Shown: one piece after another, positions 34,817-44,506 of the stretch
Layout: each line of letters opens with the position of its first letter
Numbering within the stretch: the stretch's first letter is position 1
Source: Thermincola carboxydiphila
Lineage (GTDB): Bacteria > Bacillota > Thermincolia > Thermincolales > UBA2595
DNA: 64,000 nucleotides
NCBI GenBank assembly: GCA_016841045.1
Contig: JAENZX010000001.1
Span: 329,541-393,540 of the forward strand
Reading direction: 5' to 3'
Position numbers and translations under genes: made by a program
Notes under the pieces: model-generated
Seen by the model: the letters and a program-made list of their open reading frames with translations, nothing else
What the model was told of the DNA's origin: nothing
The model's database searches: none

Positions 34817-35515
34817 TTATGCGCTAAATTTACCAACAGATTTTACATTAGTACCACCAGTACTTCCTGGCATATCTAATGAACTAGTTGGACAGGCGGG
34901 TACGCATAAGCCGCATTGAGTACAGTTTAATTCATCAACATTTGAGTTCAGAGGTGTTTTACTAATCTCAATACTCATAGGACATGCTTTTTCACAAACT
35001 CTACAGCTGGTACAGGTATTCTTTTTAATCCTAAACTTCTTAGTTAACCGATCCACAAATTTCATTAAAGTGCCTGTAGGACAAATTGCACACCATGCCT
35101 TGGGACTATACCAGCCAAATAATAAAGCACCGATAGTTGGGACAATACAGAGAAGAAAACCAGCAGCTAATGCTCCTTTAGTAAAACCGACATAAGTTAC
35201 TCTACCGATAAGAACAATAAACACAATCGCACTTATCCACCAAAGATTCATCCACTTCGGAGTTCTTTTTTTTAAACTGAAATATTTAAAGTATCGTTCC
35301 ATAAATGCTGCTCTGGGACAAACCCATCCACAAAATGCTCTTGACCAAACAAAAACCGAGAGAATCATAAAAGGAATGATTATTAGTGGTATATATGCGA
35401 TAGTTGGCCAGACAAAAAAGAGTATTACATTAAGAATAATAAACCCGAAACCCATCAGATACTGAACAAGTGCTCTTTTCTGTAACTTTGTTTCCACTTC
35501 TGCTTTTTGCTTCAA
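34817..35515 (-). CDS. NapH-like membrane ferredoxin
   Basis: 232 residues. About four membrane helices with FCGWVCPRAAFMERYF and CAICPTGTLM, then two [4Fe-4S] sites at the C-terminus (CTSCRVCEKACP, CTQCGLCVPACP). This is the NapH/CcoG-type layout of membrane quinol-linked electron transfer. First gene of the unit, divergent from LysR across 120 bases. Confidence 0.93.
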   Translation of the reverse strand: MKQKAEVETKLQKRALVQYLMGFGFIILNVILFFVWPTIAYIPLIIIPFMILSVFVWSRAFCGWVCPRAAFMERYFKYFSLKKRTPKWMNLWWISAIVFIVLIGRVTYVGFTKGALAAGFLLCIVPTIGALLFGWYSPKAWCAICPTGTLMKFVDRLTKKFRIKKNTCTSCRVCEKACPMSIEISKTPLNSNVDELNCTQCGLCVPACPTSSLDMPGSTGGTNVKSVGKFSA

Positions 35516-35635
35516 TATAACGCCCCCTTAAATACGAATGTTATTTACAGTATAGGTCATCGTCTTGTATAATTCAAATATATTGTTATAATAGAAACTA
35601 TTGATAAAAACTATGGTTGTTAAGGGGTGGGCCTT

Positions 35636-36550
35636 ATGAATTTTAATCATTTAAGAGTATTTATGGCGGTAGCTCAGACCCTGAGTTATTCGAAGGCGGC
35701 AGAAGAGCTTCATATCAGCCAGCCTACCGTTTCTGTCCAGGTCCAAAAATTAGAAGAACATTTAGGAATCGAGTTATTTGAACAGATTGGTAAGAAAATT
35801 TATTTGACTGAAGCAGGACAGGTTTTATATAGTTATACTAAAAAAATATTTGACTTGGCTGATATAGCGGAAGATACAATGTCTGATTTAAAAGGGCTAA
35901 AAAAAGGAAGCATATCAGTGGGTGCCAGTACAACGGCAGGAATCTACATTTTACCAAAAATAACGAAATCGTTTGAACAGCTAAATCAAGGCGTAGAAAT
36001 CAATCTTACTATTTTTAACTCTGGAATTATACAAAACTTGGTTCTATCAAATCAACTTGAATTTGGCATTGTAGGAGAAACTACCGACACTGTTCCCGAT
36101 GACCTCTGCATTCAACCATTAAATACTGACGAATTAGTTGCAATAGTTTCTCCGGAACATGAATTAGCAAAGATGAAGACAATTACAATTCAGCAGTTAT
36201 TAAAACAAAGGCTGGTAATTCGTCAAAAAGGTTCAAGTACCAGGGACATATTGGAAGCAAGAGCAAATCCCCTCGGCTTGCAGCTAAAAGCCTCTATGCA
36301 ATTTAATTGCGTTGAAGCAATAAAAAAAGCAGTTGAAGCAAAATTAGGAGTTTCCATTGTTTCCAAATATGCCATTTCTTCGGAGCTAAAATCAGGAACA
36401 TTAACCGTCATAGATGTAACCGGCATAAATCTAAAAAGGAAGTTAAACCTTATATATCACAAGGAAAAAAGGTTCTCTCCTTTAGGCAAGGCTTTTCTTG
36501 ATTTTGTTATAAAAACAACACAGGAACAAAGAAAAAAGCACCTTCTATAA
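35636..36550 (+). CDS. LysR-family regulator
   Basis: 304 residues from ATG 35636 (GGGGTGGG upstream; three codons of the longer frame dropped). N-terminal winged helix (SYSKAAEELHISQPTVSVQ) and the two-lobe effector domain (ISVGASTTAGIYILPKI). Divergent from the ferredoxin/CGGC/selenoprotein unit and so probably its regulator. I recall LysR proteins tied to selenium metabolism in such settings, unverified. Confidence 0.92.
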   Translation: MNFNHLRVFMAVAQTLSYSKAAEELHISQPTVSVQVQKLEEHLGIELFEQIGKKIYLTEAGQVLYSYTKKIFDLADIAEDTMSDLKGLKKGSISVGASTTAGIYILPKITKSFEQLNQGVEINLTIFNSGIIQNLVLSNQLEFGIVGETTDTVPDDLCIQPLNTDELVAIVSPEHELAKMKTITIQQLLKQRLVIRQKGSSTRDILEARANPLGLQLKASMQFNCVEAIKKAVEAKLGVSIVSKYAISSELKSGTLTVIDVTGINLKRKLNLIYHKEKRFSPLGKAFLDFVIKTTQEQRKKHLL

Positions 36551-36621
36551 AGAAGCTACTTTTTATTCGACTGATAAAGTTATTAATTACTTAACAAAAA
36601 GCGGGTTTACGTAAAGAAGCC

Positions 36622-36664
36622 GCATTTACCTCAAAATTCGGGCAAATGCGGCTGTTTTTTTAAA
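36622..36664 (+). terminator. LysR gene terminator
   Basis: AGCCGCATTT / AAATGCGGCT stem around CACCTCAAAATTCGGGC-like loop, then GTTTTTTT. Confidence 0.88.
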
Positions 36665-36751
36665 AGCACATCCGAGGCTGTATATCAAAGCACCCTCTCT
36701 AAACATGTAACATATGATATTATTACAAAGACTATGAAAGGAAAGAGTTCT

Positions 36752-37297
36752 ATGTATAATAAATCTTATCCTCACCCTTATTACGTTAACATGCCAATGT
36801 ACAACCGATACGGCTATGCCTACCCCTACTGGGCCCACACACCAATGTATTACCAAAACTATTGGAAACAATTTATTCATTTGAGGGATTACGGACCAGA
36901 ACCCTTTGTAGTTAATATTGAGGAGGCTACTAAGCAAAACAATACTTTTCGTACCGCTTTATGGACAGGAAACCATTTACAACTTACTTTGATGAGCATC
37001 AATGTTGGGGAGGACATAGGTTTAGAGATGCATCCCAATCTCGATCAATTCATACGCATCGAAGAAGGTCACGGACTCGTTATGATGGGAGATAGAAAAG
37101 ATAATTTATATTTCCAAAAAAGAGTTTGTGATGATTATGCAATAATTATACCTGCTGGTAAATGGCACAACTTAATCAATACAGGTTATACACCACTTAA
37201 ATTATACTCTATCTATGCACCGCCTCAGCACCCTTATGGTACGGTTCATGAAACTAAAGAAGATGCAGAAGCTGCTGAAGAAAAACATGGCTACTGA
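36752..37297 (+). CDS. Cupin-domain protein
   Basis: 181 residues from ATG 36752 (GGAAAG six bases upstream; the first ATG at 36734 has none). Tyr/Pro-rich N-terminus (YPHPYYVNMPMYNRYGYAYP), then one cupin fold with LEMHPNLDQFIRIEEG, GLVMMGD and IPAGKWHNLINTG, carrying the His/Glu metal ligands. Small cupins of this kind are found in spore formers; the reaction is unknown. Confidence 0.88.
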   Translation: MYNKSYPHPYYVNMPMYNRYGYAYPYWAHTPMYYQNYWKQFIHLRDYGPEPFVVNIEEATKQNNTFRTALWTGNHLQLTLMSINVGEDIGLEMHPNLDQFIRIEEGHGLVMMGDRKDNLYFQKRVCDDYAIIIPAGKWHNLINTGYTPLKLYSIYAPPQHPYGTVHETKEDAEAAEEKHGY

Positions 37298-37587
37298 TGA
37301 CTTCTCTGCTTGAGCACTTGTTTCATAATCTTTCCCGTTCCACTTTTAGGCAGGGCCAGTATATATTCAATCAGCCTGGTAACTTTAAAGCGGGTTATCC
37401 TTTCCCTGCAAAATGAAATAAGTTCTTCTGCCGGAAGTGGCTGTGCGACCGGTTTTAAAACTACAAAAGCTTTGACGATTTCACCCCATCGGTCGTCAGG
37501 GTAACCTACCACAGCTGCTTCCATCACAGAAGGATGGGCATGGATGGCGGTTTTCACTTCGATGTTTATCTTTTCAACTTGAAACAT
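37291..37587 (-). pseudogene. C-terminal fragment of an acyl-CoA synthetase
   Basis: 98 codons matching only the C-terminal domain of AMP-forming CoA ligases: HPSVMEAAVVGYPDDRWGE, then LPKSGTGKIMKQVL with the conserved catalytic Lys. The first 12 residues (MFQVEKINIEVK) differ from the usual GGENI(Y/S)P lead-in. AGGA lies ahead of the ATG, so it could still be translated. It sits at the 3' end of the aromatic operon, so it may be the remains of a second ligase. Confidence 0.8.
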
Positions 37588-37663
37588 TGTCTGTTTCCTA
37601 TTTCACTCCCCAGAGTATTAAATTCCTCCTTCTGTAATTAATGTAAGTTAATGAACTCTGCCA

Positions 37664-37699
37664 AAAAAAATTCAAGCACCTTATCAAGGTGCTTGAATA
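37664..37699 (-). terminator. Terminator of the TetR gene / aromatic operon
   Basis: Minus strand TTCAAGCACCTT / AAGGTGCTTGAA around GAT, then TTTTTTTT. It overlaps the TetR stop codon. Confidence 0.93.
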
Positions 37700-38262
37700 C
37701 TAAGAATACCTTTTAGAATCGTGTCAGCATATAACTCCGCTAGTTCTTCAGGCTTCAGCCGACCTTCGGGCTTATACCAGTGATACAGCCAGTTGCACAT
37801 ACCAATAATCCCGTAAACCGTTGGTAAGACATCAATCTCCTTGAGCACCCCGACCCTGATTCCTTCCCGAAAAACTTCAGCAACATTTTCCTCATATTGC
37901 CTCCGCCGTAAATTCATTTCCTCCTGGTGGGTAGGACTCAAATTCGCCTTTTCCGTAAAAAAAATGGAAATATGCGACATAGCATCAATATTAGCCATTA
38001 TCTGATTATAAATGATTTTGCGCAGCCGCTCCTCAATAGGCATTTTTAGGCTCATCAAATGGGCAAACCTGGTTTCTACGGCACTCATGCTCTGGCAGAA
38101 AATCTCATATAGAATTTCTTCTTTGCTGTCAAAATAGTAATATAGTGCAGCTTTAGTACAACCGAGCTCATCTGCAATATTATTAACGCTGGTTGTACCA
38201 TATCCTTTGCTCTTAAACAGTTTGACCGCCACTTCAATAATAGACTGTTTTGTTAATGCCAT
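37684..38262 (-). CDS. TetR-family regulator
   Basis: 192 residues. N-terminal helix-turn-helix (GTTSVNNIADELGCTKAALYYYF), then an all-helical ligand domain. This subgroup often responds to acyl-CoA or aryl-CoA. It follows livF by 86 bases at the end of the aromatic operon; the probable binding sites are the three palindromic repeats ahead of the operon's first gene. Confidence 0.92.
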   Translation of the reverse strand: MALTKQSIIEVAVKLFKSKGYGTTSVNNIADELGCTKAALYYYFDSKEEILYEIFCQSMSAVETRFAHLMSLKMPIEERLRKIIYNQIMANIDAMSHISIFFTEKANLSPTHQEEMNLRRRQYEENVAEVFREGIRVGVLKEIDVLPTVYGIIGMCNWLYHWYKPEGRLKPEELAELYADTILKGILSIQAP

Positions 38263-38348
38263 AGTACCCTCGCCAAAAGATATTTTTCAAACTAACTATA
38301 CCTAAATCTTATCTAAAAGTAAAGGCTTAACACAATTAAGAAATAGAA

Positions 38349-39068
38349 TTAAGAAATGGACTTGTTTTTTCCCAGATAAGCGTTGACAATCGCTTTGTTC
38401 TTCAAAAGTTCCCTGGCATCTTGGGCTAAAATAACCTTGCCTAAGTCAAGAACATAACCCTTATCTGCTATCGACAGCGCTTGGGTAGCGTTTTGTTCCA
38501 CCAATAAGATGGTTATCCCCTGCTCTTTGAGCTTGACAAAAATCTTGAATATTTCATTTACAAACATCGGCGCCAGACCCAAAGAGGGCTCATCCAGCAT
38601 TAACAATTTGGGCCGGGCCATTAAGGCCCTAGCAATAGCAAGCATCTGCTGCTCCCCACCGGAAAGTGTCCCCCCGGCCTGTTGTAACCTGTCTTTTAGC
38701 ACAGGAAAATAACTTAAAGCCATTTCAATATCCAGTTTGATGCCCTGTTTGTCTTTACGCCGGTGAGCACCAAGAATGAGATTTTCCCAAACGGTCATTT
38801 CCTTCAAAATGGCCCTGCCTTCCGGAACATGAATTAATCCTCTGTCCACGAGTTGGTACGGCTTACTTTTTATGATTGCTTGCCCACAAAAATCAATGGT
38901 CCCCGACTTAGGCTCTATCAACCGGGAAATGGTTTTGAGTAAGGTGGATTTGCCAGCGCCGTTGGAACCGATGACCGTTACAACCTCACCGGCCCCTATC
39001 TTTAGGCTGACTCCCTTTAGGGCTTTTATCGCTCCATAGCTGACCCAAAGGTCTTTAACCGACAACAT
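38349..39068 (-). CDS. livF: Branched-chain-type ABC transporter ATPase (LivF)
   Basis: 239 residues from ATG 39068 (AGGAGGAG upstream; the open frame extends 32 codons further into livG). Walker A GSNGAGKST, signature LSGGEQQMLAIARALM, Walker B LLMLDEPSLGLAP. LivF-type C-terminus. Overlaps livG by 14 bases. Powers uptake of the substrate bound by the LivK-like protein, probably an aromatic acid. Confidence 0.95.
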   Translation of the reverse strand: MLSVKDLWVSYGAIKALKGVSLKIGAGEVVTVIGSNGAGKSTLLKTISRLIEPKSGTIDFCGQAIIKSKPYQLVDRGLIHVPEGRAILKEMTVWENLILGAHRRKDKQGIKLDIEMALSYFPVLKDRLQQAGGTLSGGEQQMLAIARALMARPKLLMLDEPSLGLAPMFVNEIFKIFVKLKEQGITILLVEQNATQALSIADKGYVLDLGKVILAQDARELLKNKAIVNAYLGKNKSIS

Positions 39069-39816
39069 AATGGGTCTCCTCCTCCCCCTTACCAAGGTAG
39101 GCCTCAATAACGAAAGGATTCTTTTGGATTTTGTGGGGTACATCCTCCGCAATCTTTTTCCCAAACTGTAGAACCATTACACGGTTGGAAAGCCCCAACA
39201 CCAGAGAAATATCATGTTCGATTATTATAACTGTTATTCCTAATTCTTTGATTCGAGTAATTTTCTCCCCCAGGATTTCCGTCTCATGCTCATTCATCCC
39301 GGCTGCCGGCTCATCTAACAGCAAAAGCTTTGGGTGACCGGCTAAGGCGCGTCCGATTTCTAATAAGCGCTGGTGACCATAGGGAAGCTCACCCGCGAAG
39401 TGATCTCTTTTGTCACCTAGATTTAGAAGTTCCAACAATCCATCCAGTTCTTCTTTTAGTTTTTTCTCCTTCGCCCGGATGCCCAACAAATTAAGCCCGG
39501 TATGGTTTTTATATTGGCCAACACGTAGTGTTTCCTCCACTGTCATATTGGGGAAGAGCCGTATATTTTGAAATGTCCTGCCAATCCCCAGATTGCTGAA
39601 TTGGTAGGTTTTTAATGGTGTTATATCGACCCCATTAAATCCAATTCGTCCTGAAGTGACCCTGTCAATCCCGGATATCAGATTGAACAGAGTGGTTTTC
39701 CCAGCACCATTAGGACCAATAACCCCAAAAATTATGCCCTTCTCAACCCGGAATGACAAATCGCTAATGGCCAGCAGCCCACCAAATTTTTTAGTCAGGG
39801 CCTGAACTTCAAGCAT
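39055..39816 (-). CDS. livG: Branched-chain-type ABC transporter ATPase (LivG)
   Basis: 253 residues. Walker A GPNGAGKTT, the LivG-type insertion around IRAKEKKLKEELDGLLELL, Walker B LLLLDEPAAGMNEHE. The signature is GELPYGHQRLLEIGRAL, as usual for LivG. Second ATPase of the importer. Confidence 0.95.
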   Translation of the reverse strand: MLEVQALTKKFGGLLAISDLSFRVEKGIIFGVIGPNGAGKTTLFNLISGIDRVTSGRIGFNGVDITPLKTYQFSNLGIGRTFQNIRLFPNMTVEETLRVGQYKNHTGLNLLGIRAKEKKLKEELDGLLELLNLGDKRDHFAGELPYGHQRLLEIGRALAGHPKLLLLDEPAAGMNEHETEILGEKITRIKELGITVIIIEHDISLVLGLSNRVMVLQFGKKIAEDVPHKIQKNPFVIEAYLGKGEEETHYVVG

Positions 39817-39827
39817 AGTATCACCTC

Positions 39828-40727
39828 TTATTCTTGGTCAGTTTCTACCCCAACCTGTCTAGGTAAGCTCGGAGCTTTCTGTGTCCTTTTGAATAAATCT
39901 TTCAGTCTTTTGGCACTCCTCTTGCTGAATAACCCTTGGGAACGTACAGCCATCATCAACACCAGTATTGCTCCATAAATCAACATACGCCAATGGCCAA
40001 GACCACGCACCAATTCCGGCAAAGGTGTCAGGATAGCCGCACCCAAAATTGCTCCCCAGGGTGTCTCCATCCCGCCAAAAATCATAAACAGCAGGATTAA
40101 CACAGAGTAATTATAGTCAAACATAGGTGGATCAATAAAGAACATCAAATGAGCGTATAGGGCTCCCCCCACCCCGGCCAGAGCTGCTCCCAGCGCAAAA
40201 GCCGAGACCTTCAATCTTGTGGTGTTGATCCCAATTGATTCGGCAACAACCTCATCCTGACCAATAGCCTCAAAAGCCCGGCCTAACGGTGTACCCATCA
40301 ACCATTTAACAAAAACCGTGCAGATTACAAGGGTGGTCACCACAAGAAAAGGAGTAGTGCCGCGCATACCGTTCATCCCTGAAACACCACCGACATACTC
40401 AACGCTGCTGAAAAACACCCGGACTAATTCACCCAATCCAAGTGTAATAACAGCCAGATATGTACCACGGGTTCTTAGGGCCGGTAAACCAAAAATTATT
40501 CCCACCAAACTAGCTGCAGCTGCTGCAACAAAAAGCGCAGGGACAAGAGGCAGATTAAATTTCACAGTGAGTATACCCGAAGTATAGGCCCCAATTGCCA
40601 TGAATGCGGCGTGACCTAAAGAAAACTGTCCGGTGGAAACTGTTAGGTAAAGGCCAAGACCTGTAATGGCATTAATGCCCACTAGCATTATAACCGCTGG
40701 TGAAAAAATCACTTGCCCTATATCCAT
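39828..40727 (-). CDS. livM: Branched-chain-type ABC permease (LivM)
   Basis: 299 residues with about nine membrane helices; typical LivM marks are LGLYLTVSTGQFSLGHAAFM, ALRTRGTYLAVITLGLGELV and the EAA-like loop GRAFEAIGQDEVVAESIGI. Starts four bases after livH stops. Confidence 0.95.
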   Translation of the reverse strand: MDIGQVIFSPAVIMLVGINAITGLGLYLTVSTGQFSLGHAAFMAIGAYTSGILTVKFNLPLVPALFVAAAAASLVGIIFGLPALRTRGTYLAVITLGLGELVRVFFSSVEYVGGVSGMNGMRGTTPFLVVTTLVICTVFVKWLMGTPLGRAFEAIGQDEVVAESIGINTTRLKVSAFALGAALAGVGGALYAHLMFFIDPPMFDYNYSVLILLFMIFGGMETPWGAILGAAILTPLPELVRGLGHWRMLIYGAILVLMMAVRSQGLFSKRSAKRLKDLFKRTQKAPSLPRQVGVETDQE

Positions 40728-40730
40728 CGT

Positions 40731-41603
40731 CTACACCCTATCTACATTTATTTTAGAACCAAACAATCCCTGTGGTCTCATCACCAAGACAATGATTAAC
40801 AGGGTCCAGGCTATCACATCCGCATAAATTGCCCCAACATAAACACTGGTCAACAATTCCAGGATTCCGACCAGTATTCCGCTCACAAAGGCCCCCCGGA
40901 GATTTCCCAAGCCGCCGATAATCATTATCGCCAACCCCTTGATGCCAATGGTGGAACCGATAAAAGGGCTGATTTTCCCTAATCTTAAACCGATCAATAC
41001 CCCAGCGGCCCCTGCTAAAGCTGCTGATATCACAAACGTCAGAATCGTTACTCGGTTAACGTTTATACCCAAGATTTTAGCAGTGGTTTCACTCTCCGCA
41101 GTTGCACGCATGGAACGACCTAATTCGGTTTTGTTAATTAACCAGTCTAAACCGAGCATCAAGGCGAGAGCCAGGGCTAAAACCAGCAGTTGAATGGAAG
41201 AAACCAATACCGGGCCTATTTTAAAATCGCCCATCAAAAGAGCTGCCGGAAAGACCTGGGGTTCCGACCCGGCCAAATTTACAACGAGATCTTTCAATAC
41301 AATGCCGAAGCCCAGGGTACTTAAAGCCGGAGCTAAAAAATAGGTCTTTTTAACCGGCCTGTAACAAACCAAGTCTAATAATAGACCACCCAGGCCTGCA
41401 GCAATGGTTGCTCCCAGCAAAGCCAACGGCAAAGGAAGGTTCCAGAGTTTTACCATCAAAATCCCCAGAAAGCCTCCAATCATGAACATCTCGCCATGGG
41501 CCAGATTCATAATCTTCAATACGCCAAAGACCAGAGTGTAACCAATGGCAATCAGTGAATAAGTACTGCCTAATAATAAACCGTTTATCAGCTGCTGGAT
41601 CAT
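40731..41603 (-). CDS. livH: Branched-chain-type ABC permease (LivH)
   Basis: 290 residues with about eight membrane helices; GSTYSLIAIGYTLVFGVLKI at the N-terminus and ELGRSMRATAESETTAKILGI as the EAA-like loop. Partner of LivM. Follows the molybdenum subunit by 14 bases, so transport and catabolic genes share one transcript. Confidence 0.95.
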   Translation of the reverse strand: MIQQLINGLLLGSTYSLIAIGYTLVFGVLKIMNLAHGEMFMIGGFLGILMVKLWNLPLPLALLGATIAAGLGGLLLDLVCYRPVKKTYFLAPALSTLGFGIVLKDLVVNLAGSEPQVFPAALLMGDFKIGPVLVSSIQLLVLALALALMLGLDWLINKTELGRSMRATAESETTAKILGINVNRVTILTFVISAALAGAAGVLIGLRLGKISPFIGSTIGIKGLAIMIIGGLGNLRGAFVSGILVGILELLTSVYVGAIYADVIAWTLLIIVLVMRPQGLFGSKINVDRV

Positions 41604-41617
41604 CGTTAAGCCCTCCC

Positions 41618-43999
41618 TCAGCTTGAACTCTTAGCCAACTTCTCCAGGTCAGCCAGTATCTTTTCCGGCGTAACAGGTGTTTCCCTGACCCGCACTCCGG
41701 TGGCATCGTGGACGGCATTGGCTATCGCCGCCAGCATTCCGGCCAAAGCCCCTTCACCAACTTCTTTTGCCCCAAAGGGACCATTAGGTTCAATAGTAGA
41801 GACAAGACCATCAATTATCTCAGGTGTTTCTGTTGCCAAAGGAAGTTTGTAATCAAGGAAGTTGGAACTAAAGAGCTGACCGTTCTCTAAAACAATCTCT
41901 TCCAGCATTGCCTGGCCCTGACCCATGGAAGTACAACCCTCTACCTGACCTTCAACAATTGTTTTATTTAAGGGAAATCCACAGTCATGGAAGTTGGCTA
42001 CCCGGACGAGTCTAAACTCTCCCGTTTCCGTATCCACTTCCACTTCCGCGGCTTGCACGGAAAAACCATAGGCGGGTGTAAACAACCCCTTGGCCTTGGC
42101 CAAGCTGGGATAGCGGTCTGTTTCCGGATTGCCTTTATAAGAACCCGTCCCGATAACTGGATTGCCATTTCTACGGAAAACACTTAACTGCACTGCTTTT
42201 GCAAAGGGCATGGTTTTACTCTCATCATTCCGGACAAAAATTCGTTTATCCCTGGCTTCCAAGTCCTCAATTGGAACATTAAACGATTCAGCCGCTACCT
42301 CAAAAAGCTGTTTTTTAGCGTCAGCTGCAGCCAATTTTACCGCATTTCCGGTGACCAAAGCACCGCCGCTTAAAAAGCTGCCGATATCAATAGGTGTTAA
42401 CTCAGTGTCACCGGCAACCACCCGGACATCTTCCAGGCCAATTCCCAGTTCTTCTGCCAAGACCTGGGCTAAAGTCGTATAACACCCTTGCCCAATTTCC
42501 TGGGAACCGGTGTAAAGGGTAGCTGTCCCGTCATCATGCATTTTAACCATAGCTGCAGAAGCAAAAGGATAATACATGGCACCGCTAAACATGGCACTGG
42601 CAGAAATACCAACCCCGCGCTTTTTCCTTCCTGCGCCTGGATTGTTCCTATTTTGCTGCCAGTTGACAGCATTAGCTGCTCCGGTGATACATTCAGTTAG
42701 GCCACAGCTTTGCAGCACGTCTCCATTGGGTAAGCGATCCCCTTTGTGTCTGACATTCTTTAGCATTAATTCTACCGGGTCCAGGCCATTTTCACGGGCA
42801 ATCAAGTCAAGCTGAGAGTCAATGGCAAAGCGAACCTGAGGTGCACCATGACCGCGCTGAGGGCCCCGGATAGGATTATTAGTATATACGCCAAAACCTT
42901 CATACCGGTAATTAGGTATGTCATAAACCGGGAAACTAAAACCGTGGCATAAGAATACAACAATTGCTCCTGATCCCCGGTAGCCACCGCTGTCCGCGAT
43001 TACTTTAACATCTTGGGCGACAATCTTTCCGTCCTTGGTAATTCCGGTCTTAATATCAACGATAATTGGGTGCCTTTGACGGGTTGTCATGAAACATTCT
43101 TCCCTGGTAAGTTCAATCCGGACCGGCTTTCCCGTTTTCATGGAAAGATAGGCAGCACAGTATTCATAAGGAAAAGCATCTATCTTGCCGCCGAAGGCTC
43201 CACCGCAATAAGAGTGCCTGACCCGAACCTTGCTGATGGGTAACCTCAGGGCCTTGCTTAGGTTAAAGCGTTTTAGGAAAATTCCCATGGTGGAAAGCCA
43301 CATATCAAGTTTATCTTCTATTGGGTCGTAACTGGCCACTGCGGCGTGAGGCTCCATGGCGCAGTGCGCCGTCCCCTTTGTTGTAAATCGGTCTTCTCGA
43401 ATGTAATCTGCAGAAGCGAAGCCTTTTTCAATATTACCGATACTGTATGAGGTGTAGGCATTTAGATTATTATGCGGGGATTCCTTTTCGTAGCTTCTGG
43501 TTTTAGTAGCGGCGCCCCACTCCTCCCAGGCCGAGGTTCCCTCCATAGGTGCGTCGTGGATAACCGGCGCCTCCGGTTTCATGGCTTCTTCAGGGGTAAA
43601 TACCGCTGGGAGAATCTCATACTCTACCTTAATCAGCCGCAGAGCTTCTTCAGCAATTTCTTCACTAATCGCGGCCACCGCCGCTACCTCATCACCAATA
43701 TACCTCACTTTGTCAACCGCCAGGGGTGTCTCATCAGCAGGGTAACGAGGTGTATCAACAAAGGCATAACGAACACCGCTGGTATCCTTTCCTGTCATTA
43801 TGGCTTTAACGCCTGGCAGCTTTTCAGCTTCTGAAGTATCTATTGAAATAATTCGGGCGTGGGGGTAAGGGCTTCGTAATATTTTACCGTGCAGCATCCC
43901 CTTAAGTTCAACATCAACCGTAAAAACAGCTTTTCCAGTTGCCTTCTCGGGCCCGTCTATCCTGGGCAGGCCTTTTCCTACGACTCTATGATCGTTCAT
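41618..43999 (-). CDS. hcrA: 4-hydroxybenzoyl-CoA reductase-type molybdenum subunit
   Basis: 793 residues of the xanthine-dehydrogenase family large subunit: MoCo-binding segments (CGGAFGGK, GPQRGHGAPQ, GSQEIGQGCYTTLAQVL, GPFGAKEVGEGA with the catalytic-type Glu). On its own it could be any aldehyde or purine hydroxylase. The neighbouring FAD subunit carries the 4Fe-4S insertion specific to 4-hydroxybenzoyl-CoA reductase, which removes the phenolic OH from 4-hydroxybenzoyl-CoA using reduced ferredoxin. Cytosolic heterohexamer in known cases. Confidence 0.85.
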   Translation of the reverse strand: MNDHRVVGKGLPRIDGPEKATGKAVFTVDVELKGMLHGKILRSPYPHARIISIDTSEAEKLPGVKAIMTGKDTSGVRYAFVDTPRYPADETPLAVDKVRYIGDEVAAVAAISEEIAEEALRLIKVEYEILPAVFTPEEAMKPEAPVIHDAPMEGTSAWEEWGAATKTRSYEKESPHNNLNAYTSYSIGNIEKGFASADYIREDRFTTKGTAHCAMEPHAAVASYDPIEDKLDMWLSTMGIFLKRFNLSKALRLPISKVRVRHSYCGGAFGGKIDAFPYEYCAAYLSMKTGKPVRIELTREECFMTTRQRHPIIVDIKTGITKDGKIVAQDVKVIADSGGYRGSGAIVVFLCHGFSFPVYDIPNYRYEGFGVYTNNPIRGPQRGHGAPQVRFAIDSQLDLIARENGLDPVELMLKNVRHKGDRLPNGDVLQSCGLTECITGAANAVNWQQNRNNPGAGRKKRGVGISASAMFSGAMYYPFASAAMVKMHDDGTATLYTGSQEIGQGCYTTLAQVLAEELGIGLEDVRVVAGDTELTPIDIGSFLSGGALVTGNAVKLAAADAKKQLFEVAAESFNVPIEDLEARDKRIFVRNDESKTMPFAKAVQLSVFRRNGNPVIGTGSYKGNPETDRYPSLAKAKGLFTPAYGFSVQAAEVEVDTETGEFRLVRVANFHDCGFPLNKTIVEGQVEGCTSMGQGQAMLEEIVLENGQLFSSNFLDYKLPLATETPEIIDGLVSTIEPNGPFGAKEVGEGALAGMLAAIANAVHDATGVRVRETPVTPEKILADLEKLAKSSS

Positions 44000-44018
44000 G
44001 ATTAACCTCCTTCAGCCA

Positions 44019-44486
44019 TTAGGGCGTTTGTGCAGCAACTGCTTCAATGGCTTCTATTATTTTTACATAACCGGTGCAGCGGCAGATATTTCCGGCAATA
44101 GAAGCAGTGATTTTCTCGCGATCAGGATGGGGGTCCTCATCCAATAACGTCTTAGCAACCAGTAACATTCCGGGAGTGCAGAACCCACATTGAATCGCAC
44201 CATGGTTGATGAAGGCTTCCTGCAATGGGTGAAGTTTGTCTATACTGGCCAGACTCTCAATGGTCATTATATCTTTTCCCTGGCAAGTCACTGCCAGGGT
44301 CAGGCAGGAACTTGTCGGAATGCCGTTAACAAGCACTGTACAGGCACCGCACTCCCCATGGTCACAACCTTTTTTGGTGCCGGTAAGCCCCAAATCTTCA
44401 CGAAGAACTTCCAATAGGGTCTTATTTACAGAAATGGCTGCATCCCGGAGCTCACCATTTACTTTTAACGTAATTATTTGCTTCAT
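44019..44486 (-). CDS. hcrC: 4-hydroxybenzoyl-CoA reductase-type 2Fe-2S subunit
   Basis: 155 residues from ATG 44486 with GAGGAG upstream; an open frame runs 86 codons further but overlaps the FAD gene and has no likeness. Plant-type [2Fe-2S] at CDHGECGACTVLVNG and the second cluster in QCGFCTPGMLL and GNICRCTGY, both complete. Small subunit of the molybdenum hydroxylase, passing electrons between FAD and MoCo. Confidence 0.93.
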   Translation of the reverse strand: MKQIITLKVNGELRDAAISVNKTLLEVLREDLGLTGTKKGCDHGECGACTVLVNGIPTSSCLTLAVTCQGKDIMTIESLASIDKLHPLQEAFINHGAIQCGFCTPGMLLVAKTLLDEDPHPDREKITASIAGNICRCTGYVKIIEAIEAVAAQTP

Positions 44487-44506
44487 CAGATAATCTCCTC
44501 TCTGTC

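Noticed and set aside
39069-39164. N-terminal extension of LivF
   Set aside because: Overlaps livG in another frame; ATG 39068 has AGGAGGAG.
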